A stretch of 64,000 nt of DNA. Origin: Nocardia brasiliensis ATCC 700358. GTDB taxonomy: Bacteria; Actinomycetota; Actinomycetes; Mycobacteriales; Mycobacteriaceae. The position numbers were made by a program, and so were the translations under genes. This document shows, piece by piece, positions 41,027-49,332 of the stretch (its first letter is position 1; the number at the start of each line of letters is the position of its first letter). The notes beneath the pieces are model-generated. The model saw nothing but the letters and a program-made list of their open reading frames with translations. It searched no databases and had not been told where the DNA came from. The stretch spans positions 6,076,001 to 6,140,000 of the forward strand of contig NC_018681.1 of NCBI RefSeq assembly GCF_000250675.2, given 5' to 3'.

Positions 41027-42385
41027 CTACATGGAGGCGATCAGCCGATCCACGCGTTCGTCGACCGAGCGGAACGGGTCCTTGCACAGGACCGTGCGCT
41101 GCGCCTGATCGTTCAACTTGAGGTGCACCCAGTCGACGGTGAAGTCGCGGCCCGCCTCCTGCGCCGCGGTGATGAAATCGCCGCGCAGTTTGGCCCGGGT
41201 GGTCTGCGGCGGGGTGTCGACCGCGGCGTCCACGGCCTCGTCCTCGGTGATCCGCTTGGCCAGCCCCTTGCGCTGCAGCAGGTCGAACACGCCGCGGCCG
41301 CGCTTGATGTCGTGGTAGGCCAGGTCCAGCTGGGCGATCTTCGGATCGGACAGCTCCATGCTGTAGCGGTCCTGGTAGCGCTGGAACAGCTTGCGCTTGA
41401 TCACCCAGTCGATCTCGGTGTCCACCTTCGCGAAGTCCTGCGCCTCGACCGCGTCGAGGGTGCGGCCCCACAGGTCGACGACCTGGTCGATCTGCGGATC
41501 CCGGTCCCGGTTGCGCAGATGTTCGACCGCGCGGGCGTAGTACTCGCGCTGGATGTCGAGGGCGCTGGCCTGCCGGCCGCCCGCCAGCCGCACCGGACGG
41601 CGACCGGTCAGGTCGTGGCTGACCTCCCGGATCGCGCGAATCGGGTTGTCCAGGGCGAAGTCACGGAACGAGACGCCCGCCTCGATCATCTCCAGCACCA
41701 GGGCGGCGGTGCCGACCTTGAGCATGGTGGTGGTCTCGGCCATGTTCGAATCGCCCACGATGACGTGCAGGCGGCGGTACTTCTCCGCGTCCGCGTGCGG
41801 CTCGTCGCGGGTGTTGATGATCGGCCGCGAACGGGTGGTCGCCGAGGAGACGCCCTCCCAGATGTGCTCGGCCCGCTGCGACAGGCAGAACGTGGCCGCC
41901 TTCGGCGTCTGCAGGATCTTGCCCGCGCCGCAGATCAACTGGCGGGTGACCAGGAACGGCAGCAGCACATCGGAGATCCTGGAGAACTCGCCGGCCCGCA
42001 CCACGAGGAAGTTCTCGTGGCAGCCGTAGGAGTTGCCCGCGGAATCGGTGTTGTTCTTGAACAAGTAGATGTCGCCGCCGATGCCTTCTTCGGCGAGCCG
42101 CTGCTCGGCGTCGATCAACAACTCTTCGAGGACCCGCTCGCCTGCTCGGTCGTGGGTCACCAATTGGTGCAGGCTGTCGCATTCGGCAGTCGCGTACTCC
42201 GGATGGGACCCGACATCCAAGTAGAGCCGAGCACCGTTGCGGAGGAACACGTTCGAGCTACGGCCCCAGGACACCACCCGGCGGAAAAGATACCGGGCCA
42301 CCTCGTCGGGGGACAGCCGACGGTGACCGTGGAAGGTGCATGTCACACCGAACTCGGTCTCGATCCCCATGATTCGTCGCTGCAC
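41027..42385 (-). CDS. pafA: Pup-protein ligase PafA
   Basis: The 452-residue ligase that uses ATP to activate the C-terminal Glu of Pup and joins it to lysines of target proteins, marking them for the proteasome. Ile-Met-Gly-Ile-Glu-Thr-Glu-Phe-Gly-Val at the N-terminus holds the metal-binding glutamates, and Asn-Asn-Thr-Asp-Ser-Ala-Gly-Asn-Ser-Tyr-Gly-Cys-His-Glu-Asn and Thr-Arg-Asp-Glu-Pro-His-Ala-Asp are carboxylate-amine ligase blocks. It is distinct from Dop (44520-46019), which has about 47 more residues. It has its own leader after the prcA terminator. Confidence 0.97.
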   Translation of the reverse strand: MQRRIMGIETEFGVTCTFHGHRRLSPDEVARYLFRRVVSWGRSSNVFLRNGARLYLDVGSHPEYATAECDSLHQLVTHDRAGERVLEELLIDAEQRLAEEGIGGDIYLFKNNTDSAGNSYGCHENFLVVRAGEFSRISDVLLPFLVTRQLICGAGKILQTPKAATFCLSQRAEHIWEGVSSATTRSRPIINTRDEPHADAEKYRRLHVIVGDSNMAETTTMLKVGTAALVLEMIEAGVSFRDFALDNPIRAIREVSHDLTGRRPVRLAGGRQASALDIQREYYARAVEHLRNRDRDPQIDQVVDLWGRTLDAVEAQDFAKVDTEIDWVIKRKLFQRYQDRYSMELSDPKIAQLDLAYHDIKRGRGVFDLLQRKGLAKRITEDEAVDAAVDTPPQTTRAKLRGDFITAAQEAGRDFTVDWVHLKLNDQAQRTVLCKDPFRSVDERVDRLIASM

Positions 42386-42502
42386 ACCATCGACATTACA
42401 GCCATGTCATGCACTCGCGTGGGGCTGCGGACAACACGAACGCATACGGGTTCACAACGATTCAGCCCGTTATGCCCGGTTCGCTCGACCCTCGGACCCG
42501 GC

Positions 42503-42539
42503 TCGGGCCCGTAGCGGCGTTTGTCCGCTACGGGCCCGA
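42503..42539 (-). terminator. strong hairpin terminator after prcA
   Basis: A 15-bp perfect inverted repeat (core CGGGCCCGTAGCGG / CCGCTACGGGCCCG) with a 7-base loop lies 14 bases after the prcA stop on the minus strand. It ends the pup-prcB-prcA operon. The pafA promoter should lie in the 117 bases that follow. Confidence 0.82.
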
Positions 42540-42553
42540 TACCGGCTTTCCGG

Positions 42554-43321
42554 CTACTCCGCGGCCGGGGTCTCCGCGGCCGGCGGCTCCTCCGCCTTCT
42601 TGGTCTTCTTCGGCGGCTCGAGCAGCTGCTCCAGCGCGGAGTTGGTGACCCGGCGGAACGCCCGCCGCGGCCGCGCCTGCTCCAGCGTGGCGACCTCGAG
42701 GGAGCTCACGCCGAGCACCCGCTTCTCCTTCTCCGCGCCCTCGGGCACCCCCGCCTGCAGGGCCTGCACCGCGACCTTGATCGCGGCGGCCAGGTCCAGG
42801 CCGGGCTGGTAGGACGCCTTCAGCGCCGTGACGATGGGCTCGGTCGTGCCGCCCATCACCACGTATTCGCGCTCGTCCACGATCGACCCGTCGAAGGTGA
42901 TCCGATACAGCACCGAGGTCGGCTGCTGCTCGGGATACCCCACCTCCGCGACACAGATCTCCACCTCGTACGGCTTGAGCTGGTCGGTGAAGATGGTGCC
43001 GAGCAGCTGTGCGTACCCGTTGGCCAACGCCCGCCCGGTCACATCCCGGCGGTCGTAGGAGTATCCGCGCAGGTCGGCCCGGAGAATGCCGTCCCGGCGC
43101 AGGTTCTCGAACTCGTTGTACTTGCCGACCGCGGCGAACCCGACCCGATCGTAGAGCTCACTCACCTTGTGCAGCGTCGCGGACGGGTTCTCCGCGACGA
43201 ACACGACACCCTTGTCGTACACCAGGACCACGACGCTGCGACCCCGAGCGATGCCCTTGCGGGCGAGCTCGGTCTTGTCGCGCATGATCTGCTCGGCCGA
43301 CGCGTAGTACGGCAGTGTCAT
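42554..43321 (-). CDS. prcA: 20S proteasome alpha subunit PrcA
   Basis: A 255-residue alpha subunit. The N-terminal gate segment (Met-Thr-Leu-Pro-Tyr-Tyr-Ala-Ser-Ala-Glu-Gln-Ile-Met-Arg-Asp-Lys-Thr) and Ala-Arg-Lys-Gly-Ile-Ala-Arg-Gly-Arg-Ser match the actinobacterial family. The C-terminal 30 residues are rich in Pro, Ala, Glu and Lys, ending Ala-Ala-Glu. Alpha rings cap the PrcB rings, close the pore and dock the ATPase Mpa/ARC or Bpa. Its start overlaps the prcB stop by 4 bases. Confidence 0.97.
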   Translation of the reverse strand: MTLPYYASAEQIMRDKTELARKGIARGRSVVVLVYDKGVVFVAENPSATLHKVSELYDRVGFAAVGKYNEFENLRRDGILRADLRGYSYDRRDVTGRALANGYAQLLGTIFTDQLKPYEVEICVAEVGYPEQQPTSVLYRITFDGSIVDEREYVVMGGTTEPIVTALKASYQPGLDLAAAIKVAVQALQAGVPEGAEKEKRVLGVSSLEVATLEQARPRRAFRRVTNSALEQLLEPPKKTKKAEEPPAAETPAAE

Positions 43322-44178
43322 GCGCGAGCGCTCCCTTCTTCCGCAGCCTCACGGTCGGTGACGATCGCCCGCGCGATCTCGGCCAGACGATCCTCGGTCA
43401 CCTCGACCGCGCCGTCGTCGTCGATCACGATCGCCGTCGGGTAGATCCCGCGCAACAGATCGGGGCCACCGGTCGCGGTGTCGTCGTCGGCCGCGTCGAA
43501 CAGCGCCTCGACAGCGATGCGCAACGCCCGCTCCTGATCAATTCCCTTGGTGTACAGCTTCTTCAGCGATCCCTTGGCGAAGACCGAACCCGATCCCACC
43601 GCCGCGTAACCGAACCGCTCTTCACTGCGTCCACCCACCACATCGAAGGACACGATGCGGCCCGACCGGTCCGGATCGGTGGCGTTGTGGTCGTAGCCGA
43701 CCAGCATCGGTACCACCGCCAGACCCTGCAGGGCCGCGGGCAGATTCTCACGCACCATCTTCGACAGCTTGTTCGCCTTGCCGTCGAAAGTCAGTGGCAC
43801 GCCCTCGAGCTTCTCGTAGTGCTCCAGCTCCACCGCGAAGATCCGCACCATCTCGACGGCCATGCCCGCGGTACCCGCGATACCGGCCGCGGAGAAGCTG
43901 TCGGTGATGTAGACCTTCTCGATGTCCCTGCTGGCCAACAGGTTTCCCTGGGTGGCCCGCCGGTCACCCGCGATGAGCACGCCACCGCGGTAGCTGATCG
44001 CGACGATGGTGGTCCCATGCGGCGCGAGATCCTTCGCAGCGGCGGCGCCGAGCCCGGCGCCGTCCAGCGCGGCGAACTTGTTGGCGGGCAACAGGTCCGG
44101 CGCGTGCATACGAAGGTATTCGGAGAAGGACGAGAGGGCGTACCCCAGGTGGAGACGCGAGGGGTCACCTACTGTCAC
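43318..44178 (-). CDS. prcB: 20S proteasome beta subunit PrcB
   Basis: A 286-residue catalytic subunit. A 55-residue propeptide is removed before Thr56 in Pro-His-Gly-Thr-Thr-Ile-Val-Ala, making Thr the N-terminal nucleophile. Asp-Arg-Arg-Ala-Thr-Gln-Gly (near 72) and Lys-Val-Tyr-Ile-Thr-Asp hold the Asp and Lys of the active site. The GTG start overlaps the pup stop (GTGA), and its own stop overlaps prcA, so pup, prcB and prcA are translated in a chain. Confidence 0.97.
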   Translation of the reverse strand: MTVGDPSRLHLGYALSSFSEYLRMHAPDLLPANKFAALDGAGLGAAAAKDLAPHGTTIVAISYRGGVLIAGDRRATQGNLLASRDIEKVYITDSFSAAGIAGTAGMAVEMVRIFAVELEHYEKLEGVPLTFDGKANKLSKMVRENLPAALQGLAVVPMLVGYDHNATDPDRSGRIVSFDVVGGRSEERFGYAAVGSGSVFAKGSLKKLYTKGIDQERALRIAVEALFDAADDDTATGGPDLLRGIYPTAIVIDDDGAVEVTEDRLAEIARAIVTDREAAEEGSARA

Positions 44179-44369
44179 TGGCCGCCTTTCTGAACGTACG
44201 CGCGGACGAAGTCTTCGGCGTTCTCCTCGAGCACATCATCGATCTCGTCGAGTAGGTCGTCGGTCTCCTCCGCAAGCTTTTCGCGGCGCTCCTGACCGGC
44301 GGCGTCCACACCGTCCGGGCCCTCATCCTCGTCGCCGCCCCCGGCGCGCTTGGTCTGCTCTTGTGCCAT
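44175..44369 (-). CDS. pup: prokaryotic ubiquitin-like protein Pup (Gln form)
   Basis: A 64-residue, highly acidic, largely disordered tag. Residues 25-50 are the coiled-coil segment that binds the ATPase (Arg-Glu-Lys-Leu-Ala-Glu-Glu-Thr-Asp-Asp-Leu-Leu-Asp-Glu-Ile), and the C-terminus is Gly-Gly-Gln. Because the last residue is Gln, Dop must deamidate it to Glu before PafA can use it. The ATG follows a GGAGG-containing leader. Confidence 0.97.
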   Translation of the reverse strand: MAQEQTKRAGGGDEDEGPDGVDAAGQERREKLAEETDDLLDEIDDVLEENAEDFVRAYVQKGGQ

Positions 44370-44519
44370 GGCAGCCGACCTCCTCTGTCCTCATCATGAC
44401 CGGAGCTCACTTGCGAGCACGGCCCCGATCATGAGCAATGTCCGTGCCCGTTCTTCAACACTACCCAGCAGAACCGACGCGATGTCGTATTCCGTACCGA
44501 TGTGGAACTGTGTTGATAC

Positions 44520-46019
44520 CTAGGTTGTGAGCTGTTCCACAAGGTCGGCGGCCGAGGTCACGCCGTCGAGCAGCTTGCCGACATGCGCTTTCGTGCCACG
44601 GCGCGGTTCGAGGGTGGGGATGCGGACCAGCGAGTCGCCGCCCAGGTCGAAGATCACCGAATCCCAGCTCGCCGCGGCGATGTCGGCGCCGAAGCGGCGC
44701 AGGCATTCACCGCGGAAGTAGGCCCGGGTGTCGGTGGGCGGATTGGTCATCGCGTCGAGCACCTGCTGCTCGGTGACGAGCCGTTTCATCGAGCCACGCG
44801 CCACCAGGCGGTTGTAGAGGCCCTTGTCCAGGCGGACGTCGGAGTACTGCAGGTCCATCAGGTGCAGCTTGGGCGCGGCCCAGCTGAGGCCCTCGCGCTG
44901 GCGCATGCCCTCGAGCAGGCGCAGCTTGGCCGGCCAGTCGAGCAGGCTCGCGCATTCCATCGGGTCGCGTTCGAGCAGGTCGAGCACCATCGCCCAGTTC
45001 TCGATGATGTCCTGGACGCGCTTGTCGTCGTTGCCGGTGCGATCCACGAACTTGATCACCCGATCCAGGTACATCCGCTGCAGTGCGAGGCCGGTGAGCT
45101 CGCGGCCGTCGGTGAGCGCGACGGTGGCGCGCAGGGTCGGGTCGTGGCTGATCGTGTGCACGGCGGTGACCGGGCGGGCCAGTTGCAGATCGGACAGGTC
45201 CTCGCCCGCCTCGATCAGGTCCAGCACCAGCGCGGTCGTGCCGACCTTGAGGTAGGTCGACATCTCGGCCAGGTTGGCGTCGCCGATGATGACGTGCAGC
45301 CTGCGGTATTTGTCCGCGTCGGCGTGCGGCTCGTCGCGGGTGTTGATGATGCCGCGCTTGAGCGTGGTCTCCAGGCCGACCTCGACCTCGATGTAGTCGG
45401 CGCGCTGGGACAGCTGGAAGCCGGCGTGATCGCCGGACTGGCCGATACCGACCCGCCCGGAACCGGTGACCACCTGGCGGGACACGAAGAACGGGGTCAG
45501 GCCGAGGATGATCTGGTTGAACGGGGTGTCGCGGCTCATCAGGTAGTTCTCATGGGTGCCGTAGGAGGCGCCCTTGCCGTCGACGTTGTTCTTGTACAGC
45601 TGCAGGCGCGGCGCGCCGGGCACGCTCGAGGCGTGCCGCGCGGCGGCCTCCATCACCCGCTCCCCCGCCTTGTCCCAGATCACCGCGTCCAGCGGGTCGG
45701 TGACCTCGGGCGCGGAGTATTCGGGGTGGGCGTGGTCGACGTAGAGCCGCGCGCCGTTGGTGAGGATCATGTTGGCCGCGCCGACCTCGTCGGCGTCGAT
45801 CACCGGGGCGGGACCGTTCATCCGGCTCAGATCGAAGCCGCGCGCGTCGCGCAGCGGCGACTCCACCTCGTAGTCCCACCGGGTGCGTTTCGCCCGCGGC
45901 ACACCCTCGGCGGCGGCGTAGGCGAGGACGGCCTGGGTGGAGGTGAGGATCGGGTTGGCCGACGGCTCGGTTGGGGTCGAAATCCCGTACTCGACCTCGA
46001 TTCCGATGATGCGCTGCAT
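44520..46019 (-). CDS. dop: Pup deamidase/depupylase Dop
   Basis: A 499-residue homologue of PafA that deamidates Pup-Gln to Pup-Glu and removes Pup from targets. Ile-Ile-Gly-Ile-Glu-Val-Glu-Tyr-Gly-Ile at the N-terminus carries the metal ligands, Asn-Asn-Val-Asp-Gly-Lys-Gly-Ala-Ser-Tyr-Gly-Thr-His-Glu-Asn is the ATP region, and the extra loop around residues 40-80 distinguishes Dop from PafA. It lies 150 bases before pup on the same strand. The gene for the ATPase (mpa/arc), often just upstream of dop, is not here; a divergent DUF418 gene occupies that side. Confidence 0.96.
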   Translation of the reverse strand: MQRIIGIEVEYGISTPTEPSANPILTSTQAVLAYAAAEGVPRAKRTRWDYEVESPLRDARGFDLSRMNGPAPVIDADEVGAANMILTNGARLYVDHAHPEYSAPEVTDPLDAVIWDKAGERVMEAAARHASSVPGAPRLQLYKNNVDGKGASYGTHENYLMSRDTPFNQIILGLTPFFVSRQVVTGSGRVGIGQSGDHAGFQLSQRADYIEVEVGLETTLKRGIINTRDEPHADADKYRRLHVIIGDANLAEMSTYLKVGTTALVLDLIEAGEDLSDLQLARPVTAVHTISHDPTLRATVALTDGRELTGLALQRMYLDRVIKFVDRTGNDDKRVQDIIENWAMVLDLLERDPMECASLLDWPAKLRLLEGMRQREGLSWAAPKLHLMDLQYSDVRLDKGLYNRLVARGSMKRLVTEQQVLDAMTNPPTDTRAYFRGECLRRFGADIAAASWDSVIFDLGGDSLVRIPTLEPRRGTKAHVGKLLDGVTSAADLVEQLTT

Positions 46020-46221
46020 GGGTCGAGCCTAGTAGGCGTCGCCGGATGCGGTCCGTGCACGGCCCTCCCCGGACGCTCCGCGGCGCGCCGCAGCGCCCGC
46101 TGATCGGCCGAGCTCCGGTGCCGGGTTACGCCGAAGGAGGGGCCGGACGACCCGCGAATTCATCCTGCGCGTGGTACTTCCGAAGGATCTCGCGCGCGGC
46201 CCGAGGGCCGATTCTCGATAC

Positions 46222-47427
46222 ATGACCGATTCTCTCGCCCATCCGCGCGCCGCCGCCTCGGGCGCGCAAGGCCCCGTCGTGCCCGCACGCCCGCGGCTGA
46301 TCGCGCTGGATGTGTTGCGCGGCATCGCGATCCTCGGCACCCTCGGGACCAATATCTGGATCATGACCAACAGCCGGGGCCTTCTCGGCTATCTCACCGA
46401 GCTCAATGGCCAGGCCGAAGGCTGGCTCTGGACCGAGCGGGTGCTCCAGCAGCTGGCGCAAGGCAAGTTCCTCGGCCTGCTCACCATCATGTTCGGCATC
46501 GGCCTGGCGATCCAGCAGGCATCCGCGCAGCGCGGCGGCCGCAAGTGGCCGGGCACCTACCCGGTGCGCGCGGGCCTGCTGCTGCTCGACGGTGTGCTGA
46601 ACTATCTGTTCGTCGCGGAATTCGACGTGCTGATGGGTTACGCCGTCACCGGTTTGGTCGTCGCCTATCTGCTCGCGACAAGTGAACGCGCGCAACGCCG
46701 TTGGCTGATCGGCGCGGCGAGCGTCCATATCGCGATGCTCACGCTCATCGCGCTCGCGACGATCTTCGCACCGCAGGACAGCGGGCCCGAGGTACCGCAG
46801 CAGCGCGCGAATCCCTATGCGGACGGGTCGTTCTGGGATCTCGTGGTTTTCCGCGTGCAGGAGGTGGGCCCGTTCCGGGTGGAGACGCTGTTCGTCTTCC
46901 CGATGTCGATCGCGCTGTTCCTGCTCGGCGCCCGCTTGTTCCGGGCCGGGGTCTTCCGACCGGAGGGCGCCGTGCTGCGCAAACGGTTGATGATCATCGG
47001 TTTCGGCGTCGCCGCGCCACTCGATCTGCTCGCGGGCATCTTCGGCGGCGGGCACCTGTTCCTCTACACCCGTTACGGCACCGCGCCTTTCGTCGCGCTG
47101 GGCATTCTCGCGCTGGTCGCGCAGTTCTACCTGCGCCGCACGCAGGCCGGGTTCGCCGGCCGTCGCCTCACCGAGGTCGGGCGGACCGCGCTCAGCTGCT
47201 ACATCCTGCAGAATCTGGTCGCGTCGATCCTGTGCTACGGCTGGGGTTTCGGTCTTGCCGCGCGGGTCTCGCCGGACCTGTACGTCCCGTTCACGGTCGG
47301 TATGTATCTGCTGGTGTCGGCGATCATCGTGACGAGCGCGCACCTGTGGCTGCGCCGCTTCGAGCGCGGGCCGGTGGAATGGGCCTGGCACCGCGGCTAC
47401 CAGCTGCTGACGGGCACGAAAGGCTGA
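46222..47427 (+). CDS. DUF418-family polytopic membrane protein
   Basis: A 401-residue membrane protein from the ATG at 46222. It begins, after about 25 residues, with Arg-Leu-Ile-Ala-Leu-Asp-Val-Leu-Arg-Gly-Ile-Ala-Ile-Leu-Gly-Thr, the typical DUF418/acyltransferase-3-like first helix, and has about eight to ten hydrophobic segments. Phe-Gly-Ile-Gly-Leu-Ala-Ile-Gln-Gln near residue 95 and Gly-Arg-Thr-Ala-Leu-Ser-Cys-Tyr-Ile-Leu-Gln-Asn near 330 are conserved DUF418 blocks. Function unknown; transport or membrane-bound acyl transfer has been suggested for the fold. M. tuberculosis Rv2113, also an integral membrane protein next to dop, may be related. It diverges from dop. Confidence 0.85.
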   Translation: MTDSLAHPRAAASGAQGPVVPARPRLIALDVLRGIAILGTLGTNIWIMTNSRGLLGYLTELNGQAEGWLWTERVLQQLAQGKFLGLLTIMFGIGLAIQQASAQRGGRKWPGTYPVRAGLLLLDGVLNYLFVAEFDVLMGYAVTGLVVAYLLATSERAQRRWLIGAASVHIAMLTLIALATIFAPQDSGPEVPQQRANPYADGSFWDLVVFRVQEVGPFRVETLFVFPMSIALFLLGARLFRAGVFRPEGAVLRKRLMIIGFGVAAPLDLLAGIFGGGHLFLYTRYGTAPFVALGILALVAQFYLRRTQAGFAGRRLTEVGRTALSCYILQNLVASILCYGWGFGLAARVSPDLYVPFTVGMYLLVSAIIVTSAHLWLRRFERGPVEWAWHRGYQLLTGTKG

Positions 47428-47448
47428 CCGCCCGGACCCGCCTGCGGC

Positions 47449-48228
47449 TCAGCACATCTCGATGTTCGCCGCCCTCGTGACGGGTGCGGGCGGTAGCTCG
47501 ATACGGTCGATCGCCACGCCGACCTCGAGGTTCACCACGTGCCCGCCCGCATCGAATTCGATGGTGCCCGTGACGCCGGAACCGCTGAATTCGAGCAGGC
47601 GCCGACGGTCCACGAACTCGGTGACCATGCCCCGCCTGCTGAGGTAGCTCTGCATGGCACGGCGGTAGTCGACCAGCGGCAGGGCGTTCACCCCGTGCGC
47701 GAGCACCCGGGCCAGCCCGGCCGCGGTGGGCGGCGGCAGCCGGAAGTCCGGATGCTCGACCAGAAACGCGACGCACGTGCCGTCGGTGACACCGCAGTAG
47801 GAACTCCAGTGCCCCGACACCACTTTCGCGGCATCGGCCAGCAGATTCGCGACCTGGTGCGGTTCCGGATGCGCCCGGCCGAGCGCGACCGGCATCTCCG
47901 CGGCACACAATTCGGCGACGCCGTAGCGAATCCCGAACTCGCGCACCATCCGCGCCACCGCGATCAGCGGTTTGCCGAAACCCCACGGGTTCGCCCAAGC
48001 CCACAGCCATGATTCGGTGTCCGCGGTCCCGAGTAGATGGAACTTCGTGCAGACCACCGTGCGTTCGGCACCGAGGAATTCGAGCCGCCCCGCCTCCATA
48101 TCGGCCTGCCACCGATGCGAACCCAGCACCTCCTCGACGTGCAGGCGATGTTCGAGCGACAGCAATCCCGCGTCGTCGAGCAGCCTCGTCAATGGCACAG
48201 GTTCGGACACCGGCCTCAGCGTAGTCAA
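47449..48228 (-). CDS. uncharacterised cytoplasmic protein (DUF6882-like)
   Basis: A 259-residue protein from the TTG at 48228, chosen for the GGAGGAGG run 8-16 bases upstream; a GTG 18 bases later is the alternative. Features are Thr-Glu-Ser-Trp-Leu-Trp-Ala-Trp-Ala-Asn-Pro-Trp-Gly-Phe near residue 85, which recalls the Trp-rich DUF6882 family, and an aromatic C-terminal third. No signal peptide or membrane helix. It converges with the DUF418 gene at 21 bases with no visible hairpin. I cannot name a function. Confidence 0.7.
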   Translation of the reverse strand: MTTLRPVSEPVPLTRLLDDAGLLSLEHRLHVEEVLGSHRWQADMEAGRLEFLGAERTVVCTKFHLLGTADTESWLWAWANPWGFGKPLIAVARMVREFGIRYGVAELCAAEMPVALGRAHPEPHQVANLLADAAKVVSGHWSSYCGVTDGTCVAFLVEHPDFRLPPPTAAGLARVLAHGVNALPLVDYRRAMQSYLSRRGMVTEFVDRRRLLEFSGSGVTGTIEFDAGGHVVNLEVGVAIDRIELPPAPVTRAANIEMC

Positions 48229-48522
48229 CGTGGTCCCCCTCCTCCGTACCGTCTCGCCCGCTGGTTTGTGTCGTGACCTTCGCCGATCGATATCCGTTGC
48301 GGCACACCCCGACCCAAAGGGCATGGGGCGACGCTTACCGCCGCCGCGAACTTCGGGAGGAGGCGGGCGCCTACCTTACCGGTCCGGCGCGGTGGCTCGG
48401 CGCACACTACGCCACCAGCAATCGCGCTGCGCCGTTTCGGGATCGGCAACCGCAGCCGCACAAGGGCCTGGCCGTGGTCTCGCGGTCGAACTACCTCGGC
48501 CGTGCACCGTCGCGCACGCTGA
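48229..48522. other. gene-poor stretch
   Basis: These 294 bases separate the DUF6882-like gene from the TetR gene, both on the minus strand. A plus-strand frame from a GTG near 48273 is open through the stretch, but its third-position GC is well below that of the neighbours, and it runs more than 100 bases into the TetR gene. I see no RNA structure or repeat. It must hold the promoter of the DUF6882-like gene. Confidence 0.4.
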
Positions 48523-49233
48523 TCACCTGGCGCTCAGCGCTTCCGGAGCCACCAGCAGGTCCCGCACGATCAGATCGCGCTCCAGCGGCACGCCGAGACT
48601 GCGCGCGTTGCCCTCGAAGAGGGCCAGCACCGATTCGGTGAGAATGCCTTCCACCTGATCGGAGGTGAGCGTCGTGCCGGCATCGGCGCGCCAGCTGTTC
48701 ACCACCCCGTCGACGAAACCGATGATGCCGAAGGCCATCGGCCGCGCGCGGGCCTGGTCGATGCCGAAGCCGGACAGCCAGAGCGCGAACATGTCGGCCA
48801 GCCGGCCGCCGATCCGGTCCCTGGCCCCGGCCAGCGAGGTTTCGCCCTGCGGCGCGGCACCGCCGATGAAGCGGTGCAGGTTCGGGTGCCGCTCGACCCA
48901 GCGGACGTAGGTGCCGATCGCGCCGCGCACGGCGTCGCGCACGGTGCCGTCGGGGTGCAGTGTCGGCATGATCTGTGCCAGTAGGGATTCCAGGATCTGG
49001 CGGCGGATCTGCTCGTCCAGGTCGGTGCGGCCGTCGAAGTGGCGGTAGACGACCGGGCGGGGCAGCTTCAACCGGTCGGCGATCTGCTGGACGGACACCT
49101 CGACGCCGTTTTCCTCGATGACGGTGATCGCCGCGTCGATCACGTCGGCCCGCCGCCGGGCCTTGTGCCCGTTCCAGCGAGTCGCGCGGCCGTCCGCGGC
49201 GGGCGGCTCGGACTGGGCACTCGTCGTGGTCAC
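48523..49233 (-). CDS. TetR-family regulator of the AurF/monooxygenase operon
   Basis: A 236-residue regulator with GTG start at 49233. After a disordered 25-residue N-terminus (Thr-Thr-Thr-Ser-Ala-Gln-Ser-Glu-Pro-Pro), the HTH reads Arg-Arg-Ala-Asp-Val-Ile-Asp-Ala-Ala-Ile-Thr-Val-Ile, then Val-Ser-Val-Gln-Gln-Ile-Ala-Asp-Arg-Leu-Lys-Leu-Pro-Arg-Pro-Val-Val-Tyr-Arg-His-Phe. The ligand domain (60-236) is helical. It diverges from the AurF-like gene across 99 bases and most probably represses it, derepressing when a ketone or aromatic substrate is present. Confidence 0.9.
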   Translation of the reverse strand: MTTTSAQSEPPAADGRATRWNGHKARRRADVIDAAITVIEENGVEVSVQQIADRLKLPRPVVYRHFDGRTDLDEQIRRQILESLLAQIMPTLHPDGTVRDAVRGAIGTYVRWVERHPNLHRFIGGAAPQGETSLAGARDRIGGRLADMFALWLSGFGIDQARARPMAFGIIGFVDGVVNSWRADAGTTLTSDQVEGILTESVLALFEGNARSLGVPLERDLIVRDLLVAPEALSAR

Positions 49234-49332
49234 CTCATCACGATACCCGCAGCACGATTGACTGCGACATGTTGTCTCACTAACCTGTATGTAACAGTTT
49301 GTATCGGTTAAATCGACAATGTTGGAGCAGTC
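49234..49332. promoter_or_regulatory. divergent promoter/operator region
   Basis: Ninety-nine bases, more AT-rich than the surroundings, between the TetR gene and the AurF-like gene. An imperfect palindrome CTGTATGTAACAG (49285-49297) and the inverted pair ACAT...ATGT around it are candidate TetR sites. GGAG lies 7 bases before the ATG at 49333. Confidence 0.45.

Noticed and set aside
46126..47391. A 421-codon minus-strand frame opposite the DUF418 gene
   Set aside because: Charged, His/Arg/Glu/Gln-rich translation without domains, while the plus strand encodes clear transmembrane helices.
48273..48641. A plus-strand 122-codon frame with a GTG start between the DUF6882-like and TetR genes
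   Set aside because: Third-position GC is low and it runs deep into the TetR gene, which has a strong HTH; no ribosome site.
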